A DNA stretch of 64,000 nt from Ruminococcus sp. (lineage in GTDB: Bacteria; Bacillota; Clostridia; Oscillospirales; Ruminococcaceae). This document shows positions 14,894 to 24,642 of this stretch, one piece after another. The stretch is from contig JAJQGO010000013.1 of assembly GCA_021200415.1 (NCBI GenBank), forward strand, positions 342,653 through 406,652. Direction: 5' to 3'. The position numbers were made by a program, and so were the translations under genes. The notes beneath the pieces were generated by a model. The model made no database searches. It was not told where the DNA came from and was given only the letters and a program-made list of their open reading frames with translations. Position 1 is the first letter of the stretch. Each line of letters begins with the position of its first letter.

Positions 14894-17395
14894 ATGGAAC
14901 AGTTTACGGTAACAGGCATGACCTGTGCGGCGTGCAGCACACGTGTTGAAAAGGCAGTATCCAAGGTTGCAGGAGTAACCTCATGCTCGGTAAGCCTGCT
15001 GACAAATTCTATGGGCGTTGAGGGAACGGCAAGCGATGAAATGATTATTGCGGCTGTTGAAGCCGCAGGCTACGGCGCTTTGAGAAAAGGCGCGGATAAA
15101 AAAACCTCCGCTGCCGATGGGGAGGACTCCCTTGCCGACCATGAAACGCCAAAGCTTAAACGGCGTCTTATATGGTCGCTTGTATTTCTCGTTGTACTCA
15201 TGTATTTCTCGATGGGTCACACCATGTGGGGATTTCCGCTGCCCTCCGTAATTGCGGATAACCACGTTGCAATGGGACTTATTCAGCTGCTGCTTACGGC
15301 CGCGGTAATGGTTATCAATCAGAAGTTTTTTATAAGCGGATTCAAAGGTCTTATACACCGTGCCCCGAACATGGATACTCTCGTGGCACTTGGCTCGGGA
15401 GCTTCATTTGTATACAGCGTCTATGCGCTTTTCGCCATGACGGATGCCCAGCTTAAAGGAAATACAGACGCAGTTATGCATTATATGCACGAGCTGTATT
15501 TCGAATCCGCGGCAATGATTCTCACCCTGATAACTGTGGGAAAAATGCTTGAGGCACGCTCAAAGGGCAAAACAACCGATGCCCTCAAGGGACTTATGAA
15601 ATTAGCTCCGAAAAGAGCAGCCGTCATAAGAAACGGCACGGAATCCATTGTTCCCATTGAAGATGTGAGAAAGGGCGATATATTTGTTGTGCGTCCGGGA
15701 GAAAATATTCCCGTGGACGGAATTGTACTTGAGGGAAGCAGTGCCGTCAATGAATCGGCGCTTACCGGCGAAAGCATTCCCGTGGATAAGGCAGAGGGCG
15801 ATTACGTTTCGGCTGCTACGGTAAATCAGTCGGGATTTATAAAATGCGAGGCTTCGAGAGTCGGCGAGGATACAACGCTTTCGCAGATAATAAAAATGGT
15901 GAGCGACGCCTCCGCAACAAAGGCTCCGATTGCCAAGATAGCAGACAAGGTTTCGGGAGTTTTTGTTCCCATTGTCATTGCGATTGCGGCTGTTACAATA
16001 CTTGTATGGATTCTTGCCGGACAAAGCTTCGGATATGCCCTTGCGCGCGGAATTTCAGTGCTTGTAATAAGCTGCCCCTGCGCTCTCGGACTTGCAACTC
16101 CCGTAGCGATAATGGTCGGCAGCGGAATGGGAGCTAAAAATGGCATTCTCTTTAAAACGGCAGTTTCCCTTGAGGAGGCAGGAAAAACCGAGATTGCGGC
16201 TCTCGACAAGACAGGTACTATTACAAGCGGTAAGCCGAAGGTTACGGATATTGTCCCTGCGGAGGGAATTTCAGCTGACGAGCTTCTTGCGGAGGCATAT
16301 GCCCTCGAAAACAAAAGCGAGCATCCTCTCGCAAAAGCCGTGATAAAAAGGGCTGAGGAAAGCGGCACACAGCTGAAGGAGGTCAGCAAATTCAAGGCTC
16401 TCCCCGGAAACGGATTATCCGCAGCTCTGGGCGGAGATGAGCTTACAGGCGGCAGCATGAAATTTATCTCGGAAAAATTCGGCGTACCCGAATATATGCG
16501 GAAAAAGGCGGATGAGCTTTCGGAGAAGGGCAAAACTCCTATGCTGTTTTGCAGAAACGGCAGCCTGAGAGGAATAATTGCCGTTGCGGATGTTATTAAG
16601 CCCGAAAGCGCGCAGGCTATCCGTGAGCTTCAAAGCATGGGCATAAGAGTTGTTATGCTGACGGGCGACAACGAACGCACCGCAAAGGCTATCGGGAAAC
16701 AGGCAGGTGTTGATGAGGTAATTGCAGGAGTTCTGCCAGAGGGCAAGGAAAGCGTTATACGCAGGCTCAAAGAACAGGGCAAGGTTGCAATGGTTGGTGA
16801 CGGCATTAACGATGCTCCTGCCCTTACCCGTGCCGATATAGGAATTGCCATCGGCGCAGGAACAGATGTTGCAATCGACGCGGCGGACGTTGTGCTTATG
16901 AAAAGCCGCCTGACTGATGTTCCGGCTGCAATAAGGCTTAGCCGCGCAACGTTGAAAAATATACGTGAGAATCTGTTTTGGGCGTTTATTTATAATATAA
17001 TCGGTATTCCCCTTGCCGCAGGCGTATGGATACCGCTGCTCGGTCTGAAGCTGAATCCTATGTTTGGAGCAGCCGCAATGAGCTTATCAAGCTTCTGCGT
17101 GGTTACGAATGCTCTGCGGCTCAATTTCTTTAATGTTCATAATCCTGCAAAGGATAAGAAAATAAAAAAACATCACAAGGAGAAAAAAACTATGAAAAAA
17201 ACATTGAAAATCGAAGGCATGATGTGCGGACACTGCGAGGCAGCTGTTAAAAAGGCTCTGGAGGCAATTTCAGGAGTAAGCGAAGCCGAGGTCAGCCACG
17301 AGGCAGGAACTGCCGTTGTAACCTTAACTGAGGACGTACCCTTTGAGGTGCTGAAAAAAGCCGTAGAGGACAAGGATTATACGGTCGTTGGCTGA
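14894..17395 (+). CDS. copA: Copper-exporting P1B-ATPase with C-terminal CopZ-like domain
   Basis: 833 aa. It has an N-terminal heavy-metal domain ([15 protein letters not shown], residues 6-20), eight membrane helices with the [11 protein letters not shown] metal site, TGES actuator loop, phosphorylation motif DKTGTIT, HP of SEHPLAKAV and [12 protein letters not shown] hinge, which is the complete Cu+ ATPase set. After the last helices a Lys-rich linker (about 750-766) leads into a second heavy-metal domain ([15 protein letters not shown]). No stop codon separates them. A ribosome binding site and ATG inside the linker suggest the end can also be made alone (see 17192-17395). Confidence 0.94.
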   Translation: MEQFTVTGMTCAACSTRVEKAVSKVAGVTSCSVSLLTNSMGVEGTASDEMIIAAVEAAGYGALRKGADKKTSAADGEDSLADHETPKLKRRLIWSLVFLVVLMYFSMGHTMWGFPLPSVIADNHVAMGLIQLLLTAAVMVINQKFFISGFKGLIHRAPNMDTLVALGSGASFVYSVYALFAMTDAQLKGNTDAVMHYMHELYFESAAMILTLITVGKMLEARSKGKTTDALKGLMKLAPKRAAVIRNGTESIVPIEDVRKGDIFVVRPGENIPVDGIVLEGSSAVNESALTGESIPVDKAEGDYVSAATVNQSGFIKCEASRVGEDTTLSQIIKMVSDASATKAPIAKIADKVSGVFVPIVIAIAAVTILVWILAGQSFGYALARGISVLVISCPCALGLATPVAIMVGSGMGAKNGILFKTAVSLEEAGKTEIAALDKTGTITSGKPKVTDIVPAEGISADELLAEAYALENKSEHPLAKAVIKRAEESGTQLKEVSKFKALPGNGLSAALGGDELTGGSMKFISEKFGVPEYMRKKADELSEKGKTPMLFCRNGSLRGIIAVADVIKPESAQAIRELQSMGIRVVMLTGDNERTAKAIGKQAGVDEVIAGVLPEGKESVIRRLKEQGKVAMVGDGINDAPALTRADIGIAIGAGTDVAIDAADVVLMKSRLTDVPAAIRLSRATLKNIRENLFWAFIYNIIGIPLAAGVWIPLLGLKLNPMFGAAAMSLSSFCVVTNALRLNFFNVHNPAKDKKIKKHHKEKKTMKKTLKIEGMMCGHCEAAVKKALEAISGVSEAEVSHEAGTAVVTLTEDVPFEVLKKAVEDKDYTVVG
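17192..17395 (+). CDS. copZ: Possible internally initiated CopZ-type copper chaperone
   Basis: 67 aa, in frame with copA. AAGGAG (17177-17182) stands 9 bp before the ATG at 17192, and the product starts [17 protein letters not shown], exactly like stand-alone CopZ proteins with the CxxC copper site. Seen: the signal and frame. Inferred: separate translation giving a soluble chaperone that hands Cu(I) to CopA or CsoR. If initiation does not occur here, this is only the C-terminal domain of CopA. Confidence 0.5.
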   Translation: MKKTLKIEGMMCGHCEAAVKKALEAISGVSEAEVSHEAGTAVVTLTEDVPFEVLKKAVEDKDYTVVG

Positions 17396-17406
17396 GAATA
17401 GCAAAA

Positions 17407-17436
17407 GGGACGCTGATGAAGCGTCCCGAATTATTT
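17407..17436. terminator. Terminator between copA and yqfD
   Basis: GGGACGC (17407-17413) and GCGTCCC (17421-17427) form a hairpin with a 7-nt loop. The plus side continues GAATTATTTT, the minus side TTTTGC, so it can serve both convergent genes. The downstream T tracts are modest. Confidence 0.7.
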
Positions 17437-18594
17437 TATAAAGATTTCCTTCTGCTGACCTATTTCGCCCTCCAGCGTGTAGGTAACGGTATATGTAAGC
17501 TCATTTCCGCTTTTTTCGGGAGTTATTTCACGGCTGAGTATTTCCTCGTCCGCCAGAAAATTTTTCTCATAAAGATAAATTTTATCCATGATTATTTCCT
17601 CAAGCTCCTCATCGGTGTATTCCTTTTCCACAAGCTCCGTTTCGGTGAGCTTTTTTCTGACTATGCTGACGGGAATGGATTTCCCGAAAACCTCCAGCTG
17701 ATTTTCATACAGCTCCTCCCATGCGGAGCTGTAATCGTTTCTCCCGATAAAAAGAGGTATCTTCAGATTGAACAGGTACAGATACTTTTCGCTTTCCGTA
17801 TTTCCCGTGGGAACGTAGGCTGACGATTTGTATTCCTCGCTGAAAACGACTGTTTCCTCGTAAATTCCGGTAATTACGCCCATTGCGTGATGCTTTGTGA
17901 CATGGCCTGTGGAATCCTCAATAACTCCGCTTATAAGCATATCTCCCGGCATTACGTAATCTCCGACAATTCTCATAAGCTGTCCGTCATATACCGATGT
18001 TGAGGTTATCTGCGCCGCCCTGTCGGCAACCACATTACAGGGCATTCTGTCATGAAGCATATCCGGCTTTTCCACAATTTCCGTTACCTCCACAACAAGG
18101 CGATTCCCCGTGCGCCGTATTGCCGCCCATGATATATCCTCAATCATTATGCGCAGCTCATTTTCACAATAGCTGAAATCGATACTGCTTATGAAGGTTC
18201 CCTGCTTTATATCAAGCTCCTCAAGAGCGGCAATTATTACATCTTCGCTGACGTTGGTATTGCCCTGAACATCTATAGTAACCACAATGCTTGAGAAATA
18301 CCATATTGCCGCAGCTGCCGCAGCCGCGCCAATGCCTATGCCGATTCTTTTTCTGTATTTCCTCAGCTTTTTCGATAAGGTTTCATGTTCAAAATATTTA
18401 ATCTCTACGCCGCATTCCTTTGCAAAATCCAGCACCTTCGGCAGGTCATGGCGGTATATTTCACCATAAAAGACACCGCTGCGCACATATTGCTTAAAGC
18501 AATAGATATGTCCGCAGTGAATTTTATTTATGAATTTATAAAGACCTCTGCCCTCCGCATTGATTTTAACGCTCCCCCTCAGCTGATTGTGCAT
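17431..18594 (-). CDS. yqfD: Sporulation protein YqfD
   Basis: 387 aa. A short N-terminal cytoplasmic part carries GRGLYKFINKI, followed by one membrane helix (about 85-105, IGIGIGAAAAAAAIWYFSS) and a large extracytoplasmic domain with VTIDVQGNTNVSEDVI, ISWAAIRRTGNRLVVEVTE and a late FGKSIPV segment, as in YqfD of Bacillus (SigE-dependent, forespore-membrane associated). It overlaps yqfC by 29 bp, the conserved gene pair order. Confidence 0.9.
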   Translation of the reverse strand: MHNQLRGSVKINAEGRGLYKFINKIHCGHIYCFKQYVRSGVFYGEIYRHDLPKVLDFAKECGVEIKYFEHETLSKKLRKYRKRIGIGIGAAAAAAAIWYFSSIVVTIDVQGNTNVSEDVIIAALEELDIKQGTFISSIDFSYCENELRIMIEDISWAAIRRTGNRLVVEVTEIVEKPDMLHDRMPCNVVADRAAQITSTSVYDGQLMRIVGDYVMPGDMLISGVIEDSTGHVTKHHAMGVITGIYEETVVFSEEYKSSAYVPTGNTESEKYLYLFNLKIPLFIGRNDYSSAWEELYENQLEVFGKSIPVSIVRKKLTETELVEKEYTDEELEEIIMDKIYLYEKNFLADEEILSREITPEKSGNELTYTVTYTLEGEIGQQKEIFIK

Positions 18595-18856
18595 TGCTTC
18601 TGCCGTTCCTTTCGATAAATTCTATCTGTGAAATTTTCCCACGGATTATAAGTCCCTTTGTTTTGAAATCATATGCCTTCAATCCGTTTCCCCATATCTG
18701 AATACAAAGTCCGCCTGAAATCAGCCGCATAAAGACCTCGTTATATTCCTCGATTCGGCGGCAATTTTCAATGAGCAGCTCTCTGTTGCTTTCCAAGTGC
18801 ATTCCGGGGTTCATATATAGAATATCTCTGCTTTTATCTGCAATTTTGTCAAACAA
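18566..18856 (-). CDS. yqfC: Sporulation protein YqfC (YabP/YqfC family)
   Basis: 96 aa from TTG at 18856, which has GGGAG 8 bp upstream; an ATG five codons earlier (18871) has no ribosome binding site, but cannot be excluded. The family pattern is visible: ELLIENCRRIEEYNEVFMRL, then GGLCIQIWGNGLKAYDF and LIIRGKISQIEFIE near the end. YabP/YqfC proteins are mother-cell sporulation proteins. Translation is coupled to yqfD by overlap. Confidence 0.83.
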   Translation of the reverse strand: MFDKIADKSRDILYMNPGMHLESNRELLIENCRRIEEYNEVFMRLISGGLCIQIWGNGLKAYDFKTKGLIIRGKISQIEFIERNGRSNAQSAEGER

Positions 18857-18944
18857 GCATATCACTCCCATAGAATTTTGTTCTATTGAATAATATGCGG
18901 CACAACTAAAAAATATAAGTGAGAAGCTTCAGTGAACAAAAATT

Positions 18945-19382
18945 TTAAATGACGTAATCGCTGTCAAAGGAGGATTTTGAGTGATTTATAATGTCCTCAA
19001 TGGTAATATTATCCACCGCTTCGCAGATTGCGGAATAAAGCCTCTCCCAGACAAACAGCGTCATACATTCCGAAGCACGGCTGCATTGATTTACCTCATC
19101 GTCAAGGCAGGAAACGGGAGCAAGACCTCCCTCCGTAAGCCGAAGTATCATGCCGACAGTATAATAGCTCGGGGGATTCGTCAGCTTATATCCTCCCTGT
19201 GCGCCGCGGACGCTTTTGACAAATCCCGCGCGGCTCAGCAGTATGACAATCTGCTCAAGATATTTTACGCTGATATTCTGGCGGTTTGCAATCTCTTTAA
19301 GAGGAATTGCCGAGCCGTTATTATTCATAGCCATATCGCACATCATACGCAGCGCATAGCGTCCCTTTGTTGATATTTTCAT
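18945..19382 (-). CDS. Rrf2-family regulator with Cys cluster (IscR-like)
   Basis: 145 aa. The winged-helix DNA-binding domain begins MKISTKGRYALRMMCDMA and contains ISVKYLEQIVILLSRAGFVKSVRGAQGGYKL. Three cysteines (CLDDEVNQC followed by SRASEC) are spaced like the Fe-S ligands of IscR/NsrR-type members, whereas CymR-type members lack them. It may sense iron-sulfur or redox state. It lies divergent to the tetrapyrrole operon. The ATG at 19382 has AAAGGAT upstream. Confidence 0.87.
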   Translation of the reverse strand: MKISTKGRYALRMMCDMAMNNNGSAIPLKEIANRQNISVKYLEQIVILLSRAGFVKSVRGAQGGYKLTNPPSYYTVGMILRLTEGGLAPVSCLDDEVNQCSRASECMTLFVWERLYSAICEAVDNITIEDIINHSKSSFDSDYVI

Positions 19383-19428
19383 TATTCTGTATCCTTTCAA
19401 GCATAGTATTCATAGGTAATATATATGT

Positions 19429-19457
19429 ATTATACACTACAGCTCATAAATTGTCAA
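19429..19457 (-). promoter_or_regulatory. Consensus promoter for the Rrf2 regulator
   Basis: On the minus strand, TTGACA (19452-19457), 17-bp spacer, TATAAT (19429-19434): a perfect sigma-A promoter. Downstream of -10 lies the AT-rich ATATATTACCTATGAATAC, a plausible site for Rrf2 self-control, but not a recognised operator. Confidence 0.85.
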
Positions 19458-19551
19458 TAACGCAGGACAAGGCAGCAAAAAACAGCAATTATTTTTTTGA
19501 TATTTGGAAAAGGTATTGAAAAAATTGAGAAGATGTGATAATATAGTTTAT

Positions 19552-19563
19552 GAAGTGTTGCCT
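19552..19563 (+). repeat. Possible right-end relic of the dispersed repeat
   Basis: GAAGTGTTGCCT just upstream of hemA matches the right terminus of copy H (GAAGTGTTGCC). No left end is present. Too short to be certain. Confidence 0.25.
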
Positions 19564-19587
19564 TTAGTCAGGAGTGATGATTGAAAT

Positions 19588-20727
19588 TTGTTTTGTATAA
19601 GCATTAACCATAAAAGCGCGGATGTTGAAATAAGAAAAAAGCTTGCCTTCCCCATTGATACGCAAATTCGGCTTATGAAAGAAATTTGTCAGCTGAAAAG
19701 CGCAGAGCAATGCGTTGTGCTTTGCACCTGCAATCGCACGGAAATCTATTTCAGCGGAGCTTCCGAAGGGCTTGCGGATATACAAAGGCTCATCTGCAAA
19801 TATGGCAGCATCGGCAGTGAGGAGCTTACGCCATGCATCATGCAGTTCAGCAGCGACAGCGCAGCCCGTCACCTTTTCAGAGTCGCCTGCGGTATCGATT
19901 CCATGGTAATCGGCGAGGATGAAATTCTCGGTCAGACTAAGGCTGCGTATATGAGGGCAAAGGAATGCGGAACGGCTGCATACGAAATGAACATGACTTT
20001 TCAATCGGCAATTGCCTGCGCAAAAAAAATCAAGACACATACGGAGCTTTCAAGAACGTCAGTTTCAATAGCAACTCTTGCCGCAAACGAAGCGGCGAAA
20101 TTCGGCGATAAGGTAAATGTTCTGCTGATTGGTGCAACGGGAAAAACAGGTGCTGCTGTTCTGAAAAATCTTATGTCCCACAAAAACGTCAGAACCGTAT
20201 TTACTCTGCGAAATCATGCCGTCCCCTGCGGAATTGCCGAAAATTCGAGAGCAAGGGTTGTCATGTACAGCGAACGCTACAGCTATACTGATCGGGCGGA
20301 CTGCGTTATAACAGCAACGTCAAGTCCACATTACACCATCACGCTTCAGGGTCTGCGTGAGAGCATTAAAACTCCCAGGGACAGGCTTTTTATCGACCTT
20401 GCCGTGCCGCCAGACATTGACGGCGAAATTATGGAAATTGACGGAGTACGCCTTATCGGGATTGATTATTTTACTAATCTTGCCAAGGAAAATAACGCTA
20501 TGAAGCTGAGCAGCGTTGAAGCGGCGAATGATATAATCTCCGCTGAGCTTGAAACGCTGAAAAAGGAGCTTGCCTTTCATGATTTTCTTCCATATCTCGA
20601 TAGGGTACGTGAGGCGGCTGCCGAAAAAACAATTGACGATCTTCTTTACAAGCTGAAAGCCTCCCTCAGCGCAGAGGAGCTTTCGGCTGTTCTCGAGGTC
20701 TTGAAAAAATATGGAGAAAATAAGTGA
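19588..20727 (+). CDS. hemA: Glutamyl-tRNA reductase
   Basis: 379 aa. It reduces glutamyl-tRNA to glutamate-1-semialdehyde, the first step of C5 tetrapyrrole synthesis. The N-terminal INHKSADVEIRKKL, the catalytic Cys in VVLCTCNRTEIYFSG, GIDSMVIGEDEILGQ and the NADPH-binding VLLIGATGKTG are visible. The TTG at 19588 is the only start possible after an in-frame stop at 19582; AGGAG is 13 bp upstream. It overlaps the next gene by 17 bp. First gene of a six-gene operon ending with hemL. Confidence 0.92.
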   Translation: MFCISINHKSADVEIRKKLAFPIDTQIRLMKEICQLKSAEQCVVLCTCNRTEIYFSGASEGLADIQRLICKYGSIGSEELTPCIMQFSSDSAARHLFRVACGIDSMVIGEDEILGQTKAAYMRAKECGTAAYEMNMTFQSAIACAKKIKTHTELSRTSVSIATLAANEAAKFGDKVNVLLIGATGKTGAAVLKNLMSHKNVRTVFTLRNHAVPCGIAENSRARVVMYSERYSYTDRADCVITATSSPHYTITLQGLRESIKTPRDRLFIDLAVPPDIDGEIMEIDGVRLIGIDYFTNLAKENNAMKLSSVEAANDIISAELETLKKELAFHDFLPYLDRVREAAAEKTIDDLLYKLKASLSAEELSAVLEVLKKYGENK

Positions 20728-21355
20728 CATGGGCTATTTTCCTTTTTTTATTGACATAAAAAACAAACGCTGCGTCGTTGTCGGCGGCGGAGACGTCGCA
20801 CTCCGAAAAATCGAAAAGCTGCTCCCCTTTGAGCCGCATATTACGGTGATTGCTCCGGAAATTTGCAGCGAAATCCAATGCCTTGACGGAATTGAAATCA
20901 TATGCCGCCGCTTTCGTGACGATGACTTAGAGGGAGCATTTATGGCTGTCGGGGCAGCCTGCGATAACGAGCTGAACGCCCGAATATACGAGCTGTGCCG
21001 CAAAAAAAATATTCTTGTCAACACCGTTGACGATATGGAAAAATGCGGTTTCCTCTTCCCTGCCCTTGTGAAGCGCGGCGATGTAACTGTCGGCATTTCA
21101 ACATCGGGCAGAAGTCCGGTTTACGCAGGCTGTCTGCGTAAAAAAATTGATGAAATTCTTGACGGCAGACAGGCTGAGATTGTGGAAATTCTCGGCAGAT
21201 ACCGCCCTGTCATCAAGGATATGTTCAGCTCTGCGGAATCCCGAAAATCTGCCTTTAAAGAGCTTCTTGAGCTGTGCCTCAGCGGAAGTGAAGCTCCCGA
21301 TGACAGGCAGATAAATAATATGTTGGAGGAGCTTTTGAAAAACAATGAAGCTTAA
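20711..21355 (+). CDS. Precorrin-2 dehydrogenase / sirohydrochlorin ferrochelatase-type (CysG N-terminal, SirC/Met8-like)
   Basis: 214 aa. The Rossmann start YFPFFIDIKNKRCVVVGGGDVALRK, NARIYELCRKKNILVNTVDD and ISTSGRSPVYAGCLRKKIDE are those of siroheme synthase N-terminal domains. It oxidises precorrin-2 to sirohydrochlorin and may insert iron. The ATG at 20711 overlaps hemA; an ATG at 20729 is an alternative start. Its place between hemA and hemC shows that at least one branch of this operon goes to siroheme or corrinoids. Confidence 0.87.
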   Translation: MEKISDMGYFPFFIDIKNKRCVVVGGGDVALRKIEKLLPFEPHITVIAPEICSEIQCLDGIEIICRRFRDDDLEGAFMAVGAACDNELNARIYELCRKKNILVNTVDDMEKCGFLFPALVKRGDVTVGISTSGRSPVYAGCLRKKIDEILDGRQAEIVEILGRYRPVIKDMFSSAESRKSAFKELLELCLSGSEAPDDRQINNMLEELLKNNEA

Positions 21356-22205
21356 AATAGGTACTCGCGGCAGCAGACTTGCTCTTGCTCAAACCGATAT
21401 GGCGGTAAGGGAAATCAAAAAGCATTTCCCCGAAATCTATACAGAAACAGTTAAAATCAGCACGAGGGGCGACAAAATCGCAAATGCTCCCCTGTCACGA
21501 ATAGGCGGCAAGGGCGTGTTTGTGTCGGAAATCGAACGTGCCCTCCTTGACGGAGAAATTGATATTGCCGTCCACAGCGCAAAGGATTTGCCTGTTAAGC
21601 TTGCAGAGGGAACGTGCATCGGAGCTGTCCTGATGCGGGGAAATCCCCACGATGCTCTTGTTATGCCAAAAGGAGCTGCAATAAATAAAGACGGCAGATT
21701 TGTTATAGGCACGGGAAGTCAGCGCAGGAGAATCGCCCTTTCGGAGATTTATCCTTATGCTGTTTTTTCCGATATACGTGGGAATATCGACACACGTCTG
21801 AGTAAGCTTTTGGCCGGCGAATATGACGGAATCGTTCTTGCGGCGGCAGGTCTGGAACGACTCGGAATGGAAAAGAACGACAAGCTTGAGATACATGAAA
21901 TTCCCATATGTGACGCAGCTCCTGCCCCCTGTCAGGGGATTATAGCAATTCAGGCGCGCAGTGGGGAATTTTCTGAAATACTCGGGAAAATCAATCACAC
22001 GAATACCTTTGTCTGCCTCGAAACGGAGCGTGCGGTTCTGAGACTTCTCAATGCGGGCTGTGCCATGCCCGTGGGAGCGTATTCGCAGATTGAAGACGGA
22101 ATAATCAGACTGACGGCGACAAAGGATTCGATTAAAAAAATTACTGATGAAGCTCCTGCCGCCGAAAATCTTGCGCTTGCTGAAAGGGTGGTAAATCGGC
22201 TTTGA
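21345..22205 (+). CDS. hemC: Porphobilinogen deaminase (hydroxymethylbilane synthase)
   Basis: 286 aa. It joins four porphobilinogens to hydroxymethylbilane. Family signatures include IGTRGSRLALAQTD, IDIAVHSAKDLP, the Arg-rich GTGSQRRRIAL and the dipyrromethane cofactor Cys in NAGCAMPVGAY. The ATG overlaps the end of the upstream gene, and its stop overlaps the next start. Confidence 0.96.
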   Translation: MKLKIGTRGSRLALAQTDMAVREIKKHFPEIYTETVKISTRGDKIANAPLSRIGGKGVFVSEIERALLDGEIDIAVHSAKDLPVKLAEGTCIGAVLMRGNPHDALVMPKGAAINKDGRFVIGTGSQRRRIALSEIYPYAVFSDIRGNIDTRLSKLLAGEYDGIVLAAAGLERLGMEKNDKLEIHEIPICDAAPAPCQGIIAIQARSGEFSEILGKINHTNTFVCLETERAVLRLLNAGCAMPVGAYSQIEDGIIRLTATKDSIKKITDEAPAAENLALAERVVNRL

Positions 22206-23671
22206 TTGGAAGGGTATATCTTGTTGGCGCAGGCTGCGGAGATTTTGATTTGATAACGCTACGTGGTATGCGGATTCTGGAGGAGTGCGATACCGTTGTT
22301 TATGACAGCCTTATTGATGAACGGCTACTGGATTTCGCACCTGCGGAGGCGGAAAAAATCTGTGTCGGAAAGCGAAGCGGACATCACAGCGAAACGCAGG
22401 AAAATATCAATGAAATACTTGCGGAAAGGGCTGCGGAGGGGAAAGCTGTTGTGCGGCTCAAGGGTGGCGATCCCTTTGTTTTCGGCAGAGGCGGAGAGGA
22501 GGCAATTGCCCTTCTGGAGCGTGGGATTCCCTACAGCATAGTTCCCGGAATCACCTCGGCAATCGCAGCTCCCGAGCTTGCGGGGATACCTGCTACACAT
22601 CGCCGCATAAGCCGCAGCTTTCACGTAATAACGGGGCATACCGCCGATGACGCACTGACCGAAAGCATAAAAAAATATGCTCAGCTTGACGGTACGCTCG
22701 TATTTCTTATGGGGCTGAAAAATCTCCGCAAAATTGCGGAGGAGCTTATATCGGGAGGAATGTCGGGGGAAACTCCGACAGCTGTAATATCCTGCGGCTG
22801 CACGGCTGATCAGCGTGTCGTAAGGGACAGCCTTTCACGTATCGCCGACAAAGCCGGAGAGGAAAAAATCACAGCTCCGGCAGTAATAGTGGTCGGCGAA
22901 ACGGTACGCCTTGATTTATCTCCGAATGCGGAGCTGCCCCTGAAAGGCACAACGGTTACGGCTACGGGAACAAAACGATTCACGGAAAAAATGGCAGGAA
23001 AATTAACCATGCTTGGCGCTGACGTGAAAATCCTGAACACCCTTAATGTGTCGGAATACAGGGAAAATCCCCCATTCGACACGGCTCTCCGCAGCATCGA
23101 AAAATACAGCATGATAGCTCTAACAAGCATGAACGGTGCGGAAATTTTCCTGAAGCGAATGCGCAGACTTAAAATTGACGTCCGCAGGCTTTCGGGCACG
23201 AAATTTGCGGCAATCGGCAGCGGAACAGCGGAAATTCTCGAAAAGCATGGAATTTACCCCGATATTGTTCCCGAAAAGCATACAACTCACGAGCTTGGCT
23301 GCGCTCTTGCGGAAACGGCTGCCGAAAATGACAGGATACTCATTCTGCGCGCGGAAAACGGCTCTCACGAGCTGACGGATATTCTTGACCGCAGCGGCTT
23401 GAATTACGATGATATAAAGACGTACAATGCGGCTCCCGATTGGGAGAATACACACAGCACAGCCGTTTCCACGGATTTTATAATATTCGCGAGTGCTTCG
23501 GGAGCTGACGCCTTTTTCGAATTGGGCTGCACGCTTTCGCCGCACACGAAAATCATCTGCATCGGCGAGGTTACGGCAAAAGCTCTTGCGAAGCGTGATA
23601 TAAAAAATTTCAGGATTTCCAAAACACAGTCAGTACAGGGAATTATTGATGAAATTATACGGGAGGTATAA
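22202..23671 (+). CDS. cobA-hemD: Uroporphyrinogen-III C-methyltransferase / uroporphyrinogen-III synthase fusion
   Basis: 489 aa bifunctional protein. Residues 1-240 are the SAM-dependent methyltransferase ([56 protein letters not shown]), which makes precorrin-2. Residues about 247-489 are a HemD domain ([32 protein letters not shown]), which closes the ring. TTG start with 4-bp overlap with hemC. Such fusions are common in Firmicutes and channel hydroxymethylbilane to the siroheme/B12 branch. Confidence 0.92.
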   Translation: MIGRVYLVGAGCGDFDLITLRGMRILEECDTVVYDSLIDERLLDFAPAEAEKICVGKRSGHHSETQENINEILAERAAEGKAVVRLKGGDPFVFGRGGEEAIALLERGIPYSIVPGITSAIAAPELAGIPATHRRISRSFHVITGHTADDALTESIKKYAQLDGTLVFLMGLKNLRKIAEELISGGMSGETPTAVISCGCTADQRVVRDSLSRIADKAGEEKITAPAVIVVGETVRLDLSPNAELPLKGTTVTATGTKRFTEKMAGKLTMLGADVKILNTLNVSEYRENPPFDTALRSIEKYSMIALTSMNGAEIFLKRMRRLKIDVRRLSGTKFAAIGSGTAEILEKHGIYPDIVPEKHTTHELGCALAETAAENDRILILRAENGSHELTDILDRSGLNYDDIKTYNAAPDWENTHSTAVSTDFIIFASASGADAFFELGCTLSPHTKIICIGEVTAKALAKRDIKNFRISKTQSVQGIIDEIIREV

Positions 23672-23673
23672 AT

Positions 23674-24642
23674 TTGAGAAGATTCAGACGTCTCAGGGCA
23701 AGCGATTCGCTTCGGAGGCTTGTTCGGGAAACCAAGATAAGCAAAAGCGATTTGATATATCCGATTTTTGTCGCAGAGGGAGAAAAAATTAAGAAAAGCG
23801 TTGACTCCATGCCGGAAATTTACCAGTATTCCGTGGATATGCTCGATGAGGAGCTTGAAAGGATTTACAACAGCGGAATATCAGGACTGCTGATTTTCGG
23901 GATTCCAAAGCACAAGGACGAGACTGCCTCTTCGGCTTATGACGACAACGGAGTTACGCAGCAGGCAATTCGCAGAATAAAAAAATTATACCCACAGTTG
24001 ATTGTGATTGCCGATGTCTGCCTTTGCGAATACACCTCTCACGGTCACTGCGGAGTTGTGCGTGACGGGAAAATACTGAATGACGAAACACTTCCGCTTC
24101 TTTCGAAAATGGCGGTAAGCCTTGCCGAATCGGGAGCGGATATAATAGCTCCCTCCGACATGATGGACGGCAGAGTTTCCGCCCTGCGTGAGGCTCTTGA
24201 CGCAAACGGATTCCCCGATATTCCTATACTTTCCTACAGCGCGAAATTCGCTTCAGGGTACTACTCCCCTTTCCGTGACGCTGCGGAATCAGCTCCATGC
24301 TTCGGCGACAGACGTACATATCAGATGGACTGTGCCAACGGAAGAGAGGCTTTGCGTGAAATTGCCGATGATATAGAGGAGGGCGCTGATATGGTTATGG
24401 TGAAGCCTGCCCTTGCCTATCTGGACGTGCTGAGTGCCGCACGCAATCAATTCGGACTGCCCATTGCCGCATACAACGTAAGCGGAGAATACTCTATGGT
24501 CAAGGCTGCCGCGCAGCTCGGCTGGATTGACGAAAAGAGAATAGTCGTGGAAAATCTGACTGCAATAAAGCGTGCGGGAGCTGATATAATCATCACGTAT
24601 CATGCCCTTGACGCGGCAAAATGGCTGGAGGAGGAAGAATGA
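23674..24642 (+). CDS. hemB: Delta-aminolevulinic acid dehydratase (porphobilinogen synthase)
   Basis: 322 aa. It condenses two aminolevulinates to porphobilinogen. [14 protein letters not shown] holds the three Zn-binding cysteines, SDMMDGRV and the Schiff-base lysines in LSYSAKFAS and [10 protein letters not shown] are intact. The TTG start at 23674 follows GGGAGGT. Stop overlaps the hemL start as ATGA. Confidence 0.95.
   Translation: MRRFRRLRASDSLRRLVRETKISKSDLIYPIFVAEGEKIKKSVDSMPEIYQYSVDMLDEELERIYNSGISGLLIFGIPKHKDETASSAYDDNGVTQQAIRRIKKLYPQLIVIADVCLCEYTSHGHCGVVRDGKILNDETLPLLSKMAVSLAESGADIIAPSDMMDGRVSALREALDANGFPDIPILSYSAKFASGYYSPFRDAAESAPCFGDRRTYQMDCANGREALREIADDIEEGADMVMVKPALAYLDVLSAARNQFGLPIAAYNVSGEYSMVKAAAQLGWIDEKRIVVENLTAIKRAGADIIITYHALDAAKWLEEEE

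Noticed and set aside
15826..16533. 235-aa open frame on the minus strand
   Set aside because: Antisense to copA within its phosphorylation domain; no start signal.
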